A DNA stretch of 64,000 bases from Eustoma russellianum (lineage: Eukaryota > Streptophyta > Magnoliopsida > Gentianales > Gentianaceae): the NCBI GenBank assembly GCA_036186865.1, contig AP025048.1:30554852-30618851 (forward strand), read 5' to 3'. The notes beneath the pieces are model-generated. The model had not been told where the DNA came from. It did no database searches and saw only the letters and a program-made list of their open reading frames with translations. Numbering within the stretch: position 1 is the stretch's first letter; each line of letters starts with the position of its first letter. Shown piece after piece: positions 32,621 through 43,026 of this stretch. Made by a program: the position numbers and the translations under genes.

Positions 32621-34226
32621 CGAGTTGGTCATAGGTGATTTGAATAGGGGTATCACCACACGAAGGCAATATAGAGAGAATGCATTTGTCTCTCTTATAG
32701 AGCCTAAAAATGTCAAAGATGCACTTCTTGATGAAAATTGGATCTTGGCTAAGCAAGAAGAATTAAACCAATTTGAGAGAAGTAATGTTTGGGAGTTGGT
32801 TCCCAAACCACATGATCATCCTATTATTGGTACGAAATGGGTATTTCGTAACAAGATGGATGATCAAGGTAATGTCACTAGAAACAAGGTTAGATTAGTT
32901 GCTTAAGGATACCGCCAAGAAGAAGGTATCGATTTTGATGAGACATTTGCACCCGTAGCACGGCTTGAGGCCATTAGGATGTTATTAGCATATGCTTGTT
33001 ATAGAGATTTTAAGCTTTACCAAATGGATGTTAAATACGCCTTCTTGAATGGTGTTATTCAAGAAGAACTGTATGTTGCACAACCTCCCGGGTTTGAATG
33101 TCATGATTCACCACATCATGTTTTCAAACTTAAAAAGGCTCTTTATGGCCTCAAACAAGCTCCAAGATCTTGGTACGAGAGGTTAAGTACTTTTCTTCTT
33201 AATAATGGATTCTCAAGGGGTAAAGTTGACACCACTTTGTTTATGAAAGAACAAGGTAAAAATCAATTAATAGTTCAAGTATATGTTGATGATATTATTT
33301 TTGGCGCTACTAACAATTGTCTTTGTGAGCAATTTGCTTGTCTTATGCAAGGTGAATTCGAGATGAGCATGATGGGAGAACTAAACTACTTCCTTGGATT
33401 ACAAATCAAGCAAACCGAAGATGGCGTGTACATTTCCCAAACCAAGTACACAAAGGATTTGCTCAAGAAGTACAATTTTGGTTAAGGAAGAGAAGTAAAC
33501 ACACCTATGAGCACAAGTGCCAAGCTTGACAAGGATGAAAAAGGAAAGCATGTCGAGGTAACCTTGTATCGTGGCATTATTGGTAGTCTACTTTACTTAA
33601 CTGCAAGTAGACCCGATATTTTGCATGCAGTATGTTTATGTGCTAGATTTCAAAGTGATCCTAGGGAAATGCATCTAATAGCGGTAAAACGTATTCTTAG
33701 ATACCTTAGATGTACTTTGAAATTTGGGCTATTTTATCCTAAGAATGCATGTTTTGACTTAAGAGGATATTGTGACTCCGATTATGCGGGGAGTCTTCGA
33801 AATAGAAAGAGCACTTCCGGAACTTGTCAGTTTCTTGGAGATTGTCTTGTTTCTTGGTTTTCTAAGAAACAAAACAGTGTTTCTCTTTCTACGGCGGAAT
33901 CCGAATATGTGTCGGCCGCCTCTCGTTATGCACAATTGTTATGGATGACAAACATTTTAAATGATTATAATATTCACTTCTCCAAAGTGCATATTTTGTG
34001 TGATAACACCTCTGCTATTAATATGGCACAAAATCCCTTCCAACATAGTCAGACTAAGCACATTGAAGTGAGATATCATTTCATTCATGACTGTGTACAA
34101 AAGAACTTGGTTAGTGTGGAATTTGTTCCTACACGTGACCAATTAGCAGACATATTCACGAAACCCTTACCTAGTGATGTATTTGCATCAATAAGAAGCA
34201 GGTTGGGGTTGCTTAACATGGGTTAA
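32621..34226 (+). pseudogene. Element E reverse transcriptase and RNase H
   Basis: RVT_2: GTKWVFRNKMDDQG, ETFAPVARLEAIRML, QMDVKYAFLNG, YGLKQAPRSWYERL and VYVDDIIFGATN (about 33278-33313). Stops are TAA at 32904-32906 (where relatives have Gln in LVAQGY) and TAA at 33483-33485. The connection domain TASRPDILHAVC follows. RNase H has GYCDSDYAGS, KSTSGTCQFLG, STAESEYVSA and CDNTSAINMAQNP and ends DIFTKPL...LLNMG. Frame 3 is kept throughout, so only single-base nonsense changes inactivate it. Confidence 0.85.
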
Positions 34227-34881
34227 TAACAACCCATTTTAAGTTTTGAGCAAGAAAATTTTCAAAATTTTCAAAGTCAGTATATATAAGGCGCTCCATC
34301 ACAGTTAGTTCAGACGTTTAATGTTACATTAAGCGCCTGATGCTAAGGATGTCACTCGTTCGAAGTGACATCAAACGCTCTATGTCTCTCAATACAAGCG
34401 TTCAAAGAGGCATTAAGCGCCTCATCCAAATTAGTTCACTTGTTCGAAGTGACATTAAGCGCTTAGTCCACTCATCCACAACCGTTTCAAGTGACTTCAG
34501 GCACTTCATCCTAGTTTGTGAAGTCGTTCGAAGTCACATTAGGCGCCTAAACCATAGTTCTTCACTGTCAATTCCGCCGTCTCTTCAGCTTTTCGAGCCA
34601 ATCAGTACTCATCAATTCCTGTCGCCATTCCTTCCCACTTTCTTCCCCATGTTTTCCCACCTTCTCCATTTTCCAACATTTTCATCTTCCTCAACCCTTC
34701 ATCTTCCTCCACTACTCTAACAATTACTCCCACTCTCTCATCATCCTTCCACCATTAACACCAACAAACTTTTCAGCTTCCCTCTCCTTATTTAAATTCC
34801 ATTCCTCTCTTCACTTCATCTCACTAAATCCAATCTATTCACTATCTTCTCACTTATTTTCAAGTTCTCAAAATCTCTCAA
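34227..34881 (+). promoter_or_regulatory. Motif-rich spacer before the third ORF of element E
   Basis: 655 bases between the pol stop and the third ORF. The first part (about 34290-34560) repeats TTCGAAGTGACAT and CATTAAGCGCYT/CATTAGGCGCCT cores at least four times, related to the units in the E LTRs. A pyrimidine-rich stretch (about 34565-34870) then leads to the ATG at 34882, resembling a plant 5' leader. This arrangement suggests a private promoter or processing region for the third ORF; that is inference. Confidence 0.45.
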
Positions 34882-36278
34882 ATGGCATCCGCAAGACCAT
34901 CTAAACGCCCACGAAGCCACAAACGCCAACAAACTGCTGGCATTATGGAACCCCAAGACATCAAAGCCATTCGTGAAGGGCTCTCCAAGGAAAACTTTCC
35001 TTGGTTAAAGAAATTTGACTCAAACATCAAAGAATCTCCTCCAAATGTAGACAAAGGTCTCCATCTATCACTCCATTCTCACATGCTCTATGAAGAATGG
35101 AGGTGTAATACCGGCATGTTGTTCCTCTGAAACTGATCCGCCTCAGTGATTTTACTGAGGCTCACAACGCCAATCAAATCATCACGTTGCTAGATCATCA
35201 TGGCTGGACCTCTCTTTGGTCTAGGCGTGATATGCAAAAGTTCTCCAGAGATTACACTCGGCTATTCTATGCCAACATGTGGATCACTCCACCTTCTGAG
35301 TTTCAACAATTTTCTCTGCACACTGTAGTTGCTAGTACTCACATTCATTTTTCTATTCAAGAAATTTGTGATTCCTTGGGCATCAGAAATGAATGTCTCA
35401 GTGATTTCTCTGTATTTGACTGGAGCAACAAATACGGAGTCTGTGAGCAGGATGTGAAATTCAGTCTATAATACTTTACATCAAAGAAAACTCAGAACAT
35501 GCCTCTGCTGAACCAAATTTTGCTAGCCGTGGCCACCTACTGTGTCAACGGTAAGGCAACACGAAATCCAAGTAATATAGATTTCTACGTTACTTACCTT
35601 ATCTTACAACAAACACAGTTGAATTTTTGTTGGATTCTTGTCGAAGTTATGATGGCTGCCCTCCGGAAGGGTTCAAAGGCTCTTCCCTTTGCCAACATTA
35701 TTACTATTTTAATGAAATCCAAAGGTATTGAGATACCTGATGGAGAACTTACAACTGTGGCAGAGACGGACTATTACGACAATTTCAATATTGCCCAAGC
35801 CATTGACTCAAAACGAAGGAAGGCCACCACCATTCCGGATCTTGCAGATGAGGTCGATGAAGGACCTCATGATGGTGAAGGCGGTTCCATCGATCCCGCG
35901 CTCCTCTCCACTATTCAGCAAATGCAGCAAACTCTTCATCGGTTGGAGCTTCGGGATGCTGAGCATGAAGCTAGGCATGTTCGAAATGAATATCGTATGC
36001 TTGCTATCAAGAATGCCCTTTTTCAAATGGGTCCGTGGGTGCAAGTTCCTTCGGATTTTGATGATTTAGGGGGAAAAAGTGCTGGTGCTGGTGGTGGAGC
36101 AGGTGTTGGTGGAGCAACTGGTGGTGGAGCTGCTGGTGGCAACGGTGATGCTGGTGGAAATGGTTCTAGTGATGCTGGGGGCTCAATGGGCGGATTTGCG
36201 GAATTTGCAGCCAGTGGAGGTTTTGGGTTTGGTGGATTCACACCTCCGAGTGGAGGTGCTAGTGGCAAAAATGATTAA
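34882..36278 (+). pseudogene. Element E third ORF, envelope-like position
   Basis: The frame starts at the ATG at 34882 (basic N-terminus RPSKRPRSHKRQQ, a possible nuclear-localisation type stretch). A one-base shift occurs near 35105-35130, and the frame continues from 35135 with LDHHGWTSLW and FYANMWITP. A TAA (35469-35471) interrupts it, and it runs on to 36278. The pattern GW...FYAN...LGI resembles the putative plant transposon protein domain found in third ORFs of long copia and gypsy elements. A short coiled coil (LLSTIQQMQQTLHRLELRD) and a Gly-rich tail follow. No clear signal peptide or membrane segment is visible, so envelope describes position only. Unbroken, the protein would be about 465 residues. 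Confidence 0.65.
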
Positions 36279-36524
36279 TTCCTTTGTTAAATCTTTGTTT
36301 CTCTTCTTCTTGCTTTATGAAAACTTTCTAACTGAGGAGTAAACTGGACTAGGTATTTTCTTATCCTTAAATGATGGTTCTTTGTTTGATATTGGTTGCG
36401 TCATCATTTTTGACTCATCAATTCCAAGTTATTTTTTATTGCATCAAGTGAGGGGGAGCATAAGTTAAGGGGGAGCCAACTTGAAAAGTAATGTACATTG
36501 TGAAATCATCAAAAAGAGGGAGAA
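36279..36524 (+). other. Element E 3' untranslated region with purine tracts
   Basis: Contains AGTGAGGGGGAG (about 36447), TTAAGGGGGAG (about 36467) and the LTR-proximal AAAAAGAGGGAGAA at 36511-36524. Repeated tracts of this kind also precede the 3' LTRs of A and C. Confidence 0.65.
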
Positions 36525-37965
36525 TGTTAGAATATGATAAGTTTTGATGATTTGCACAATTGACACTTCGAATGCCTGCATTAGGTGCCTTATGTGAAGT
36601 GGTTGGAAGTCTAAACACTTCAAACGCTTACATTAGGCACTTCATGTGTCTTGGTGAAATCCAATGCACTTCGAACGCCTACATTAGGCGCTTCATTGAA
36701 GTGTCTGGACATCCGAACACTTCGAACGCCAACATTAGGCGCTTTATGTGTCTTGGGAAAAAGGCGGTACACTTTGAACGCCTACATTAGGCGCTTCATG
36801 TGTACCACCAAGTCAAAAGTACTTTTCCCCCCAAAATAGGCACGTACATCAAGTTTTTCTGATAAAAGTCGGAACTAGTTCGAACAAGCATGAAGGCTGA
36901 CATTAGGCGCTTCATGTAACTTCGAACGCCTTCAATTGCCCACATAAGGCGCTTTATGTGACTTCGAATGCTTGTTCAATTTCACATAAAGCGCTCCATG
37001 TCACTTTGAACGCCTGTTCATTAAGCACATTAGGCGCTTCATGTGACTAACGTTACAAAAGTCTTATGCTTTACTTTCTAACATCATTTGACTCTTTGTA
37101 CCCTCCTCTTTTAGTGATATTTTTACAGGGTCTCTCTCATTCTTGAAGAAGTCAGATTTTCTCTTCTAGCTTTCATCAAAAAGTTTCTCCAAGAAAGTTG
37201 CTACAAGCCAAGAGGAGATCTCCAATGAAGAAGACATGCCATCATAAGAAGACAAAGACCATTATTGGCTCTGAGATGGTTTCAAACGGGCAGATTTTTT
37301 CAAGGATGATAAAACAAAGGTTTCATTCCATTCTTCTACAACTTTCTACACTTTCAAACTCTGAAGTTTTCTCTCAAAGTTCAAGCTCTCAAAACTGTTG
37401 TAAACATTGTATATTTTACTTTATTGTTGAGAGTTGTGTTTGTAAGAAGAAGAAGAGTCTTCTTCTTGGTGAGTTAAGATTGTGAGAGGTGAAGTAGATT
37501 GTTGGTCAAGAGGCAAGAGTGATTCTGTTTGGGAAATCTAGACCTTGGTGGGCTATTTGATAGTGTTGTGGTGCACTATACTCCCTACAAGATTTCTTTG
37601 AGGACAAAGAAGATCTTTAGAGGCTAGACTTCAAGGGGTTAGATTTCTTGGTTGTGGTCTAGGCGTGTGACCTAGTTTTCCATCTTGTTGGATTTTGTTT
37701 TTTGATTGTTGTTTCCCCCCATAAAAATAACAATCCCCATTTCAAAATCCTTCTTGTGAAAAATCAAGAAGGTAGAGGAGTAAAGTCATTTGACTTGAAC
37801 CTCTATATATCTTTGTGTTCTTTACGCTTCCGCAAAGTTTCATTCTTTTCAAGAACACACCCAAGTATTGGTCGCACTCAAAAACGAAAAATATCCAAGA
37901 AAATATCCATACTTGGTGAACACACTATTCAAACCCCCTTCTAATGTGTTGTAAGGGACCTAACA
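36525..37965 (+). repeat. Element E 3' LTR
   Basis: 1441 bp, 56 bp shorter than the 5' LTR. Most of the difference is one missing 51-52-bp repeat unit (five here, 36566-36805, versus six). The second cluster is at about 36895-37050. It ends CCTAACA before TCATG. Confidence 0.9.
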
Positions 37966-37970
37966 TCATG

Positions 37971-38973
37971 CACACTCTCTCCTACTGAAACGTATTTACT
38001 TTTCTTAGAATGACCATGCAGCCTTCTAATTTCTGGAGGATATACCGTATCCTTCACGTTATTCACTTCGTTATCATATATATAATTAGTAAGGATAAAA
38101 AAACCTATCTTTATATCATTTGATCAACGAATGCAAAAAAGAAATATGTCTCCTCTATATTAAAAATTGGAACTTTAGACGCTGGAATCACTTCAATTAC
38201 ATGATGACATAGAAATCGCCAACCTGCCACAGGTAACAAGAACATGTAACAACCATGTAATATCTACATCATACTCCTTGATGTATCTCCTATTCAATGA
38301 AGCGCAAAAAATAATACTGCAGCTCAATGCAAGTTCCTAATACTGAACAAGCCACTTCATGATTTTATATCGGATCATATAAACTAATTTCGTCACCCAT
38401 AACCCGAATATTATGACCTTACTTGAATTTCACATATGAACTAAACAGAGATAATTACGACTTCGTTCGATATTTACGTATGATTGGACAGAAATACATA
38501 TCATGCAAACATAAGCTTAAGCACACAGACAAGTACATACAGTGTACATGTTCAGTTTGTTCAACATTATAGTGATCCATCACCGCAGTCAAAGTTTCTT
38601 CCATTCCAGTTGACTCTAGTGGTTCGATATCTGGAGCTCCATCCCTCTTCTCTGTCTCATTTAAAGAGAATAAAAGCCAACGGAGAAAATGGGGTGGACG
38701 TTTGCGGCCCGTGGAGATAATATATGGGTAAACCTTGTAATGCAGGGGTGTATGCGTGTAGTGCCATAAAGTAAATTTAACTAGCAGAAAGGCACGATCT
38801 AAATAGTGAGCGTTACCAAGGAGTTGAAAAGGAATTCGAGTTTCGTTACTAGTTGTCACATGGAGTTAACCAATTTAGCACGAGTTACCCCCTTCGGAAA
38901 CGTTGCCCATGCTCGACGTCACGAATTAGACAATAGACACCTTTGATCATTAGTGCATTGCTTGATCGTGCTC
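37971..38973. other. Unique-looking spacer between E and G, possible host sequence
   Basis: Not recognised as repeat. On the minus strand a 57-base stretch 38548-38604 begins with ATG (MEETLTAVMDHYN) and ends before a GT (GTACAC), so it could be a small first exon. Without a match or a second exon this is only a possibility. Confidence 0.3.
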
Positions 38974-39904
38974 TGTTAGAGGAGAATTGGAAAATTGGGA
39001 AAATGGGTTTGTCCAAAGTCGGTGAGTAACATATTTTGAGCTTAATTATAAGTAGTTTTCGTTAATCAAAAATAAAAAGTAATTAGTCATAAATTATCTA
39101 CGTAATGAGTAGATGATTTTAGGCTTTTGAATCATTCAATTCCGATACCGAGTGAATGAGAAATTAATACTCAAAGTAGGAGTTAAAAATGGTTGAAAAA
39201 TAGAAAAATGATGATGTGGCCTCATGAGAATTGAACACATCATCGTTTTCCAAATATACCACATTGGTCAACTGAAGGAAAGTTGCCACCAAATATAGTG
39301 CTAGGAGAGGCACTTCAGATGTGCCCTAAGGGCAAGAGAATTTTTGACCAGAAGGAATACGCAGACGGCTGCCACACGCGCGGGCCGCTGCCGCCCGCAC
39401 GTCCACCTCATGCTCGTGCTTGGGCTCATGGCTTATGGCTCGTGGCTCGTCCGCCTGTTTCTTATCTTTTTGGACAAATTCTCTTTTAAATTTTTTCAGA
39501 AAATAATTTACTTGATCCTACGGTTATTGATTTAATCCTATGATCTAACGGCCTACATTAAACTGAACCAGTCTCTGATCATGGGGGGTTACTGGCGCCG
39601 ATTGTGGATGGTGGGTTACTAGCGGAGATCCTGGGTTACTGGCGATCGTGTATCCTCTTCGTGGGTTAACTGCGATCGTGTAACCTTTCCCTAGTTCCCT
39701 ACATAAACAGAGGCAAAGCATTGCCTCTGAACACCGAAAAATTTCCTTCCTTCCTGCTGCATTCTGCATAAATTGCTGTTGTATTTCATTCATCCAAGAA
39801 GTCACAACATTTGTCAGGTTCGTGGAGTTTTTACGTAGTAGTGCCACTCGTTCTAACTGTTAGTCGTTGTATTTGGAAGACGTTTGCAATTTTTGTTGGG
39901 CACA
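38974..39904 (+). repeat. Probable 5' LTR of element G
   Basis: Begins TGTTAGAGGAGAATTGG and ends GGGCACA, followed directly by GTATATCAGAGC (39905-39916), whose last nine bases match the plant PBS. Inside are a GC-rich segment (39366-39450), four GGGTTACT/GGGTTAACT-type repeats (39586-39670) and a perfect 8-bp hairpin AGAGGCAA/TTGCCTCT (39709-39728). With no second copy the borders are uncertain. Confidence 0.5.
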
Positions 39905-39959
39905 GTATATCAGAGCAATTCGTCTTAAGGACAGAGTCCTGGACTTGTCTCGGTTTGTA

Positions 39960-40250
39960 TGCTGAGCTCTTCTCTGTGTTGAGCTCTTCCCTATGCTGAA
40001 CGCTTCTCTGTGTTGAGCTCATCTCTGTGTTGAGCTCTACCCTGTGCTGAGTTCTTGAGCTCTTCCCTGTGCTGATCTATTCTCTGTGCTATGTGCGTTG
40101 AGCTCTTCTTTGTGATGAGCTCTGCTCATCCTGTGTTGAGTTCTGCTCATCTTGTGTTCTGCTCAGCTCATCCTGTATTCAGCTCAGCTCTTCCTGGGTT
40201 GAGCTCAGCTCTTCCTATGCTGAGATCTAATTATCCCTGTGCTGTACAGC
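39960..40250 (+). repeat. GAGCTC-rich minisatellite in the G leader
   Basis: Degenerate tandem units of about 19-25 bases built on TGTGTTGAGCTCTTCCC and TGAGCTCAGCTC. The many GAGCTC and CAGCTC palindromes give the leader strong local symmetry. No coding sense. Confidence 0.7.
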
Positions 40251-40419
40251 ATGTCAGTTTCTAATCTGTATAGAATCTGAATATGAGTTTCGTATATTGT
40301 TAGATTAACAATCTTAAGACGAATTTGGTTCTTATCTCAGTTATGTACCAGTTTATTTACAGTATTCTATTTGTATACTGACTTCTTTTTTTTTTACATT
40401 TGTCAGAAACTGAAACGTG

Positions 40420-41335
40420 ATGGAGAACAAAAGCTCTAATTCGTTCAATGCTGCACACGTTGGTTCTCATGAACAGAACAGTGCTGTTCTGATTGCACCT
40501 ACTGTTGCTGCGCCTGTCCCTGCGGTTGGACAGGTTGAGAAGCCGAAAAAGTTTGGAGGCGATTTCTTCAAACGCTGGCAGCAAAAGATGTTATTTTTCT
40601 TGACAACGATGGGTTTGGCTTAAATGTTGACTGAGGATCCTCCGGAGGCGGTTTCGGTTGAAGATCAGAATCAAAACATGAAAAACAGTTTGATGGCTGA
40701 AGCATGGAATTATAGTAATTATGTTTGCTTGAGTCATATTTTATGTTGTTTAGACAATTCTTTGTACGAATGTATTATACCTTTTAAAATGCAAAGTCAC
40801 TGTGGATAGCCTTAGATGAAAAGTACCGCACGTAGGATGCCGGTACAAAGAAGTTTGTCGTTGGCAAATTTCTTCATTTTAAAATGTCAGACTCCAAGAC
40901 TTTTATTTCTCAGATTGAGGAACTTCAAATGTTAGTGGCTGAAATGGAAGAAGAGGGCATGTCGCCCAGTGAATCTTTTATAGTGGCGTCTGTGATTGAG
41001 AAGCTACCTCTCTCCTGGACGGAATTTAGAAGCTATCTCAAACACTAGCAAAAGGAGATCACTTTGGAGGATCTAATTGTTCAACTCTGTATAGAGGAGG
41101 ACAACCGCAGATCTTAAAGAAAGCCAAGTTCGAGTTCTGGTCATGCAAAGGCTCATGTCGCAGAGTCAAAGAAAAAGAAAAAGGTAAATCTTGTCGGAGT
41201 GAACTCTAAAGTCAAGAAAGTTGTTGAAAAGTTCACTGGAAAATGTTATAACTGTGGAATTCAGGGGCAACACAGTGTTGACTGCCATAAGCCCAAGAAA
41301 AAGCGAAAGCCAACCTTGTCAGCCAGATGGATGAT
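40420..41335 (+). pseudogene. Element G gag
   Basis: Starts ATGGAGAACAAAAGC (40420). Capsid-like region KKFGGDFFKRWQQKMLFF, then TAA (40621-40623), LTEDPPEA, WNYSNYVCLSHILCCLDNSLY, further shifts near 40800-40830, ISQIEELQMLVAEMEEEGM and VIEKLPLSWTEF, a TAG in KHxQKEITLEDLIVQL, and a zinc knuckle CYNCGIQGQHSVDC. The knuckle spacing is CX2CX5HX3C instead of CX2CX4HX4C, so it may not bind zinc. Clearly decayed. Confidence 0.7.
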
Positions 41336-41701
41336 CTAGATTTATGCGCTGCTGTTTCTAAGTACAACGCAGTAGGAAATCCTCGTGAATGGTGGGTTGA
41401 CACTGGAGCCACTCGATATGTCCATGCTAATAGGACGATGTCCAGAGACTATTCTCCGGCTAAGAATGATGAAAAGCTGTACATGGGGAACTCTGATAGC
41501 ACGAAGATTGAATGTTCGGGCAATGTGATTCTGAAGATGACTTCAGGAAAGGAATTAACTCTGCGAGATGTGCTGCACGTTTCTTACATCCGCAAGAACT
41601 TAGTTTTTGGAGCTTTACTAGTCAGTCATGGTTTTAGACTAGTATTTGATTGTAATAAATTTATTCTGAGTAAGAATAGGGTATTTCTGGAGAAGGGGTA
41701 G
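41336..41701 (+). pseudogene. Element G protease
   Basis: REWWVDTGATRYVHANRTM with the DTG active site at about 41388-41410, then LYMGNSDSTKIECSGNVIL and LRDVLHVSYIRKNLV. Open frame to a TAG at 41699-41701. Confidence 0.7.
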
Positions 41702-42640
41702 TTGACCAGCAACATGTTCAAACTTAGTGTGATGACTGTTGTAACCAAGAAAACTTTGCCCGAAGAGGCTAATAAGAATGCTTCTACTTCTGCTTATATG
41801 CTTGAGCCTTCTTCTTTATGGCATTTTTGTTTTGGAAATGTTAATTACAAGTCAATATAAAGGATGATTAATCTTGACTTATTACCCAAACTGAACATTA
41901 ATAAAGAAAAATGCCAAGTCTGTGTTGAAGAAAAATGACAAAGACGCCATTTCTTTCAACAGAAAGGAACACTGAACTTTTGGATTTAATTCATACAGAT
42001 GTGTGTGATTTAAAATTTGTACAAACGAGAGGTGGCAAAAAGTATTTTGTAACTTTTATCGATGATTGCACACGATACTGTTATGACTATTGCTAAGTAG
42101 AAAAGACGAGGCCCTTGATGCTTTCAAGGACTATAAAAATGAAGTTGAGAATCAACTTAGCAAACAGATTAAGACAATTCGTAGTGATATAAGTGGCGAA
42201 TATGACACACCGTTTAATGAATTTTGTTCAGAACATGGCATTATTCATCAAACGACTGCACCATATTCACCTCAATCGAATGATATTGCTGAACGCAAAA
42301 ACCATACTCTAAAAGAGATGATGAATGCTATGTTGATAACTTCGGGTTTACCTCCGAACTTGGGGGAAAGCAATTCTCTCAGCCAACGTCATTTTAAATA
42401 GAATTCCATCTAAGAAGATGGATACGAGCTTTGCAAAGGCCATAAGCCTAGTTACAAATACTTGAAAGTGTGTGGGTGTCTGGCGAAGGTTGATGTACAT
42501 AAACCAAGACAAGTTAGAATTAGACTTACCACAATTGATTGCATATTCATAGGATATGCAACTAACAGTAGTGCATATCGATTCTTGGTGCACAAGTCAC
42601 ACATTCCTAACATACATAGAATGATGTCATAGAATCAAGA
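41702..42640 (+). pseudogene. Element G integrase
   Basis: The pre-integrase SLWHFCFGNVNY (about 41815) is followed by stops. In the core, IKTIRSDISGEYDTPFNEFC and YSPQSNDIAERKNHTLKEM keep the second Asp and the Glu; the first Asp lies in the damaged IQMC/IHTDVCDL segment near 41990-42010. Downstream KVCGCLAKV-like and IGYATNS motifs are spread over frames. Confidence 0.65.
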
Positions 42641-43026
42641 AATGCAGTGTTCTTTGAATATGTCTTTCCAAAGAAAGAAAAAACGACGAAGAAACAAGCA
42701 CTAGTAAGTGAGCGCGTGAGACGACCCCCCTCAAGAAATTGAGGAACTGCGCCAAAACAAACGCGCCAGAATACCAACATCTTTTGGACCAGATTTTCTA
42801 AAATACTTGGTAGAAAACGATCCGAGAACCTTTTCTGAGACGATGTCAACTCCAGAAGCTACTTTCTGGAAAGAGGCAGTAAATAGTGAGGTAGAATCGA
42901 TTCTTCAAAATCACACTTGGGAGCCGGTTGATCTTCCACCAGGAAGTAAACCACTCGGATGCAAGTGGATCTTTAAGAAGAAGCTAAAAGAGGATGGGTC
43001 TATTGACAAGTACAAGGCCCGATTGG
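42641..43026 (+). pseudogene. Element G reverse transcriptase, N-terminal part
   Basis: Linker, then FWKEAVNSEVESILQNHTWE, GCKWIFKKKLKEDGSIDKY and KARLV. It ends abruptly at 43026, where the C2 LTR begins with TGCAGAGAAAAAGG. Confidence 0.7.

Larger units (their letters stand above)
28147..37965 (+). mobile_element. SIRE-like copia element E with a third ORF
   Basis: 9.8-kb element with LTRs 28147-29643 and 36525-37965 and a perfect TCATG duplication (28142-28146, 37966-37970). Order: 5' LTR, PBS, gag, protease, integrase, RT, RNase H, a motif-rich spacer, a third ORF, polypurine tracts, 3' LTR. The third ORF after RNase H is characteristic of SIRE/Maximus elements, where it is called envelope-like. 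Pol has in-frame stops and one gag-to-protease frame change, so it is probably not autonomous, but it is the best-preserved long element in the window. Confidence 0.9.
38974..43026 (+). mobile_element. Copia element G (Tork-like), truncated by C2
   Basis: Contains a probable 5' LTR (38974-39904), a PBS-like TATCAGAGC, a minisatellite leader, gag, protease, integrase and the first part of RT. The sequence then stops mid-RT at YKARLV, where the LTR of C2 starts. The gag and protease style (WWVDTGATRYVHAN) fits the Tork group. Its remaining RT, RNase H and 3' LTR are not found in the window. The LTR start is approximate. Confidence 0.7.

Noticed and set aside
36023..36268. Proline/alanine-rich minus-strand ORF
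   Set aside because: It is the complement of the Gly-rich tail of the third ORF of E; low-complexity shadow.
39250..39300. tRNA-like B box (GTTCAATTC on the minus strand) near the G LTR
   Set aside because: The A box is poor and no repeat structure or flanking duplication supports a SINE.
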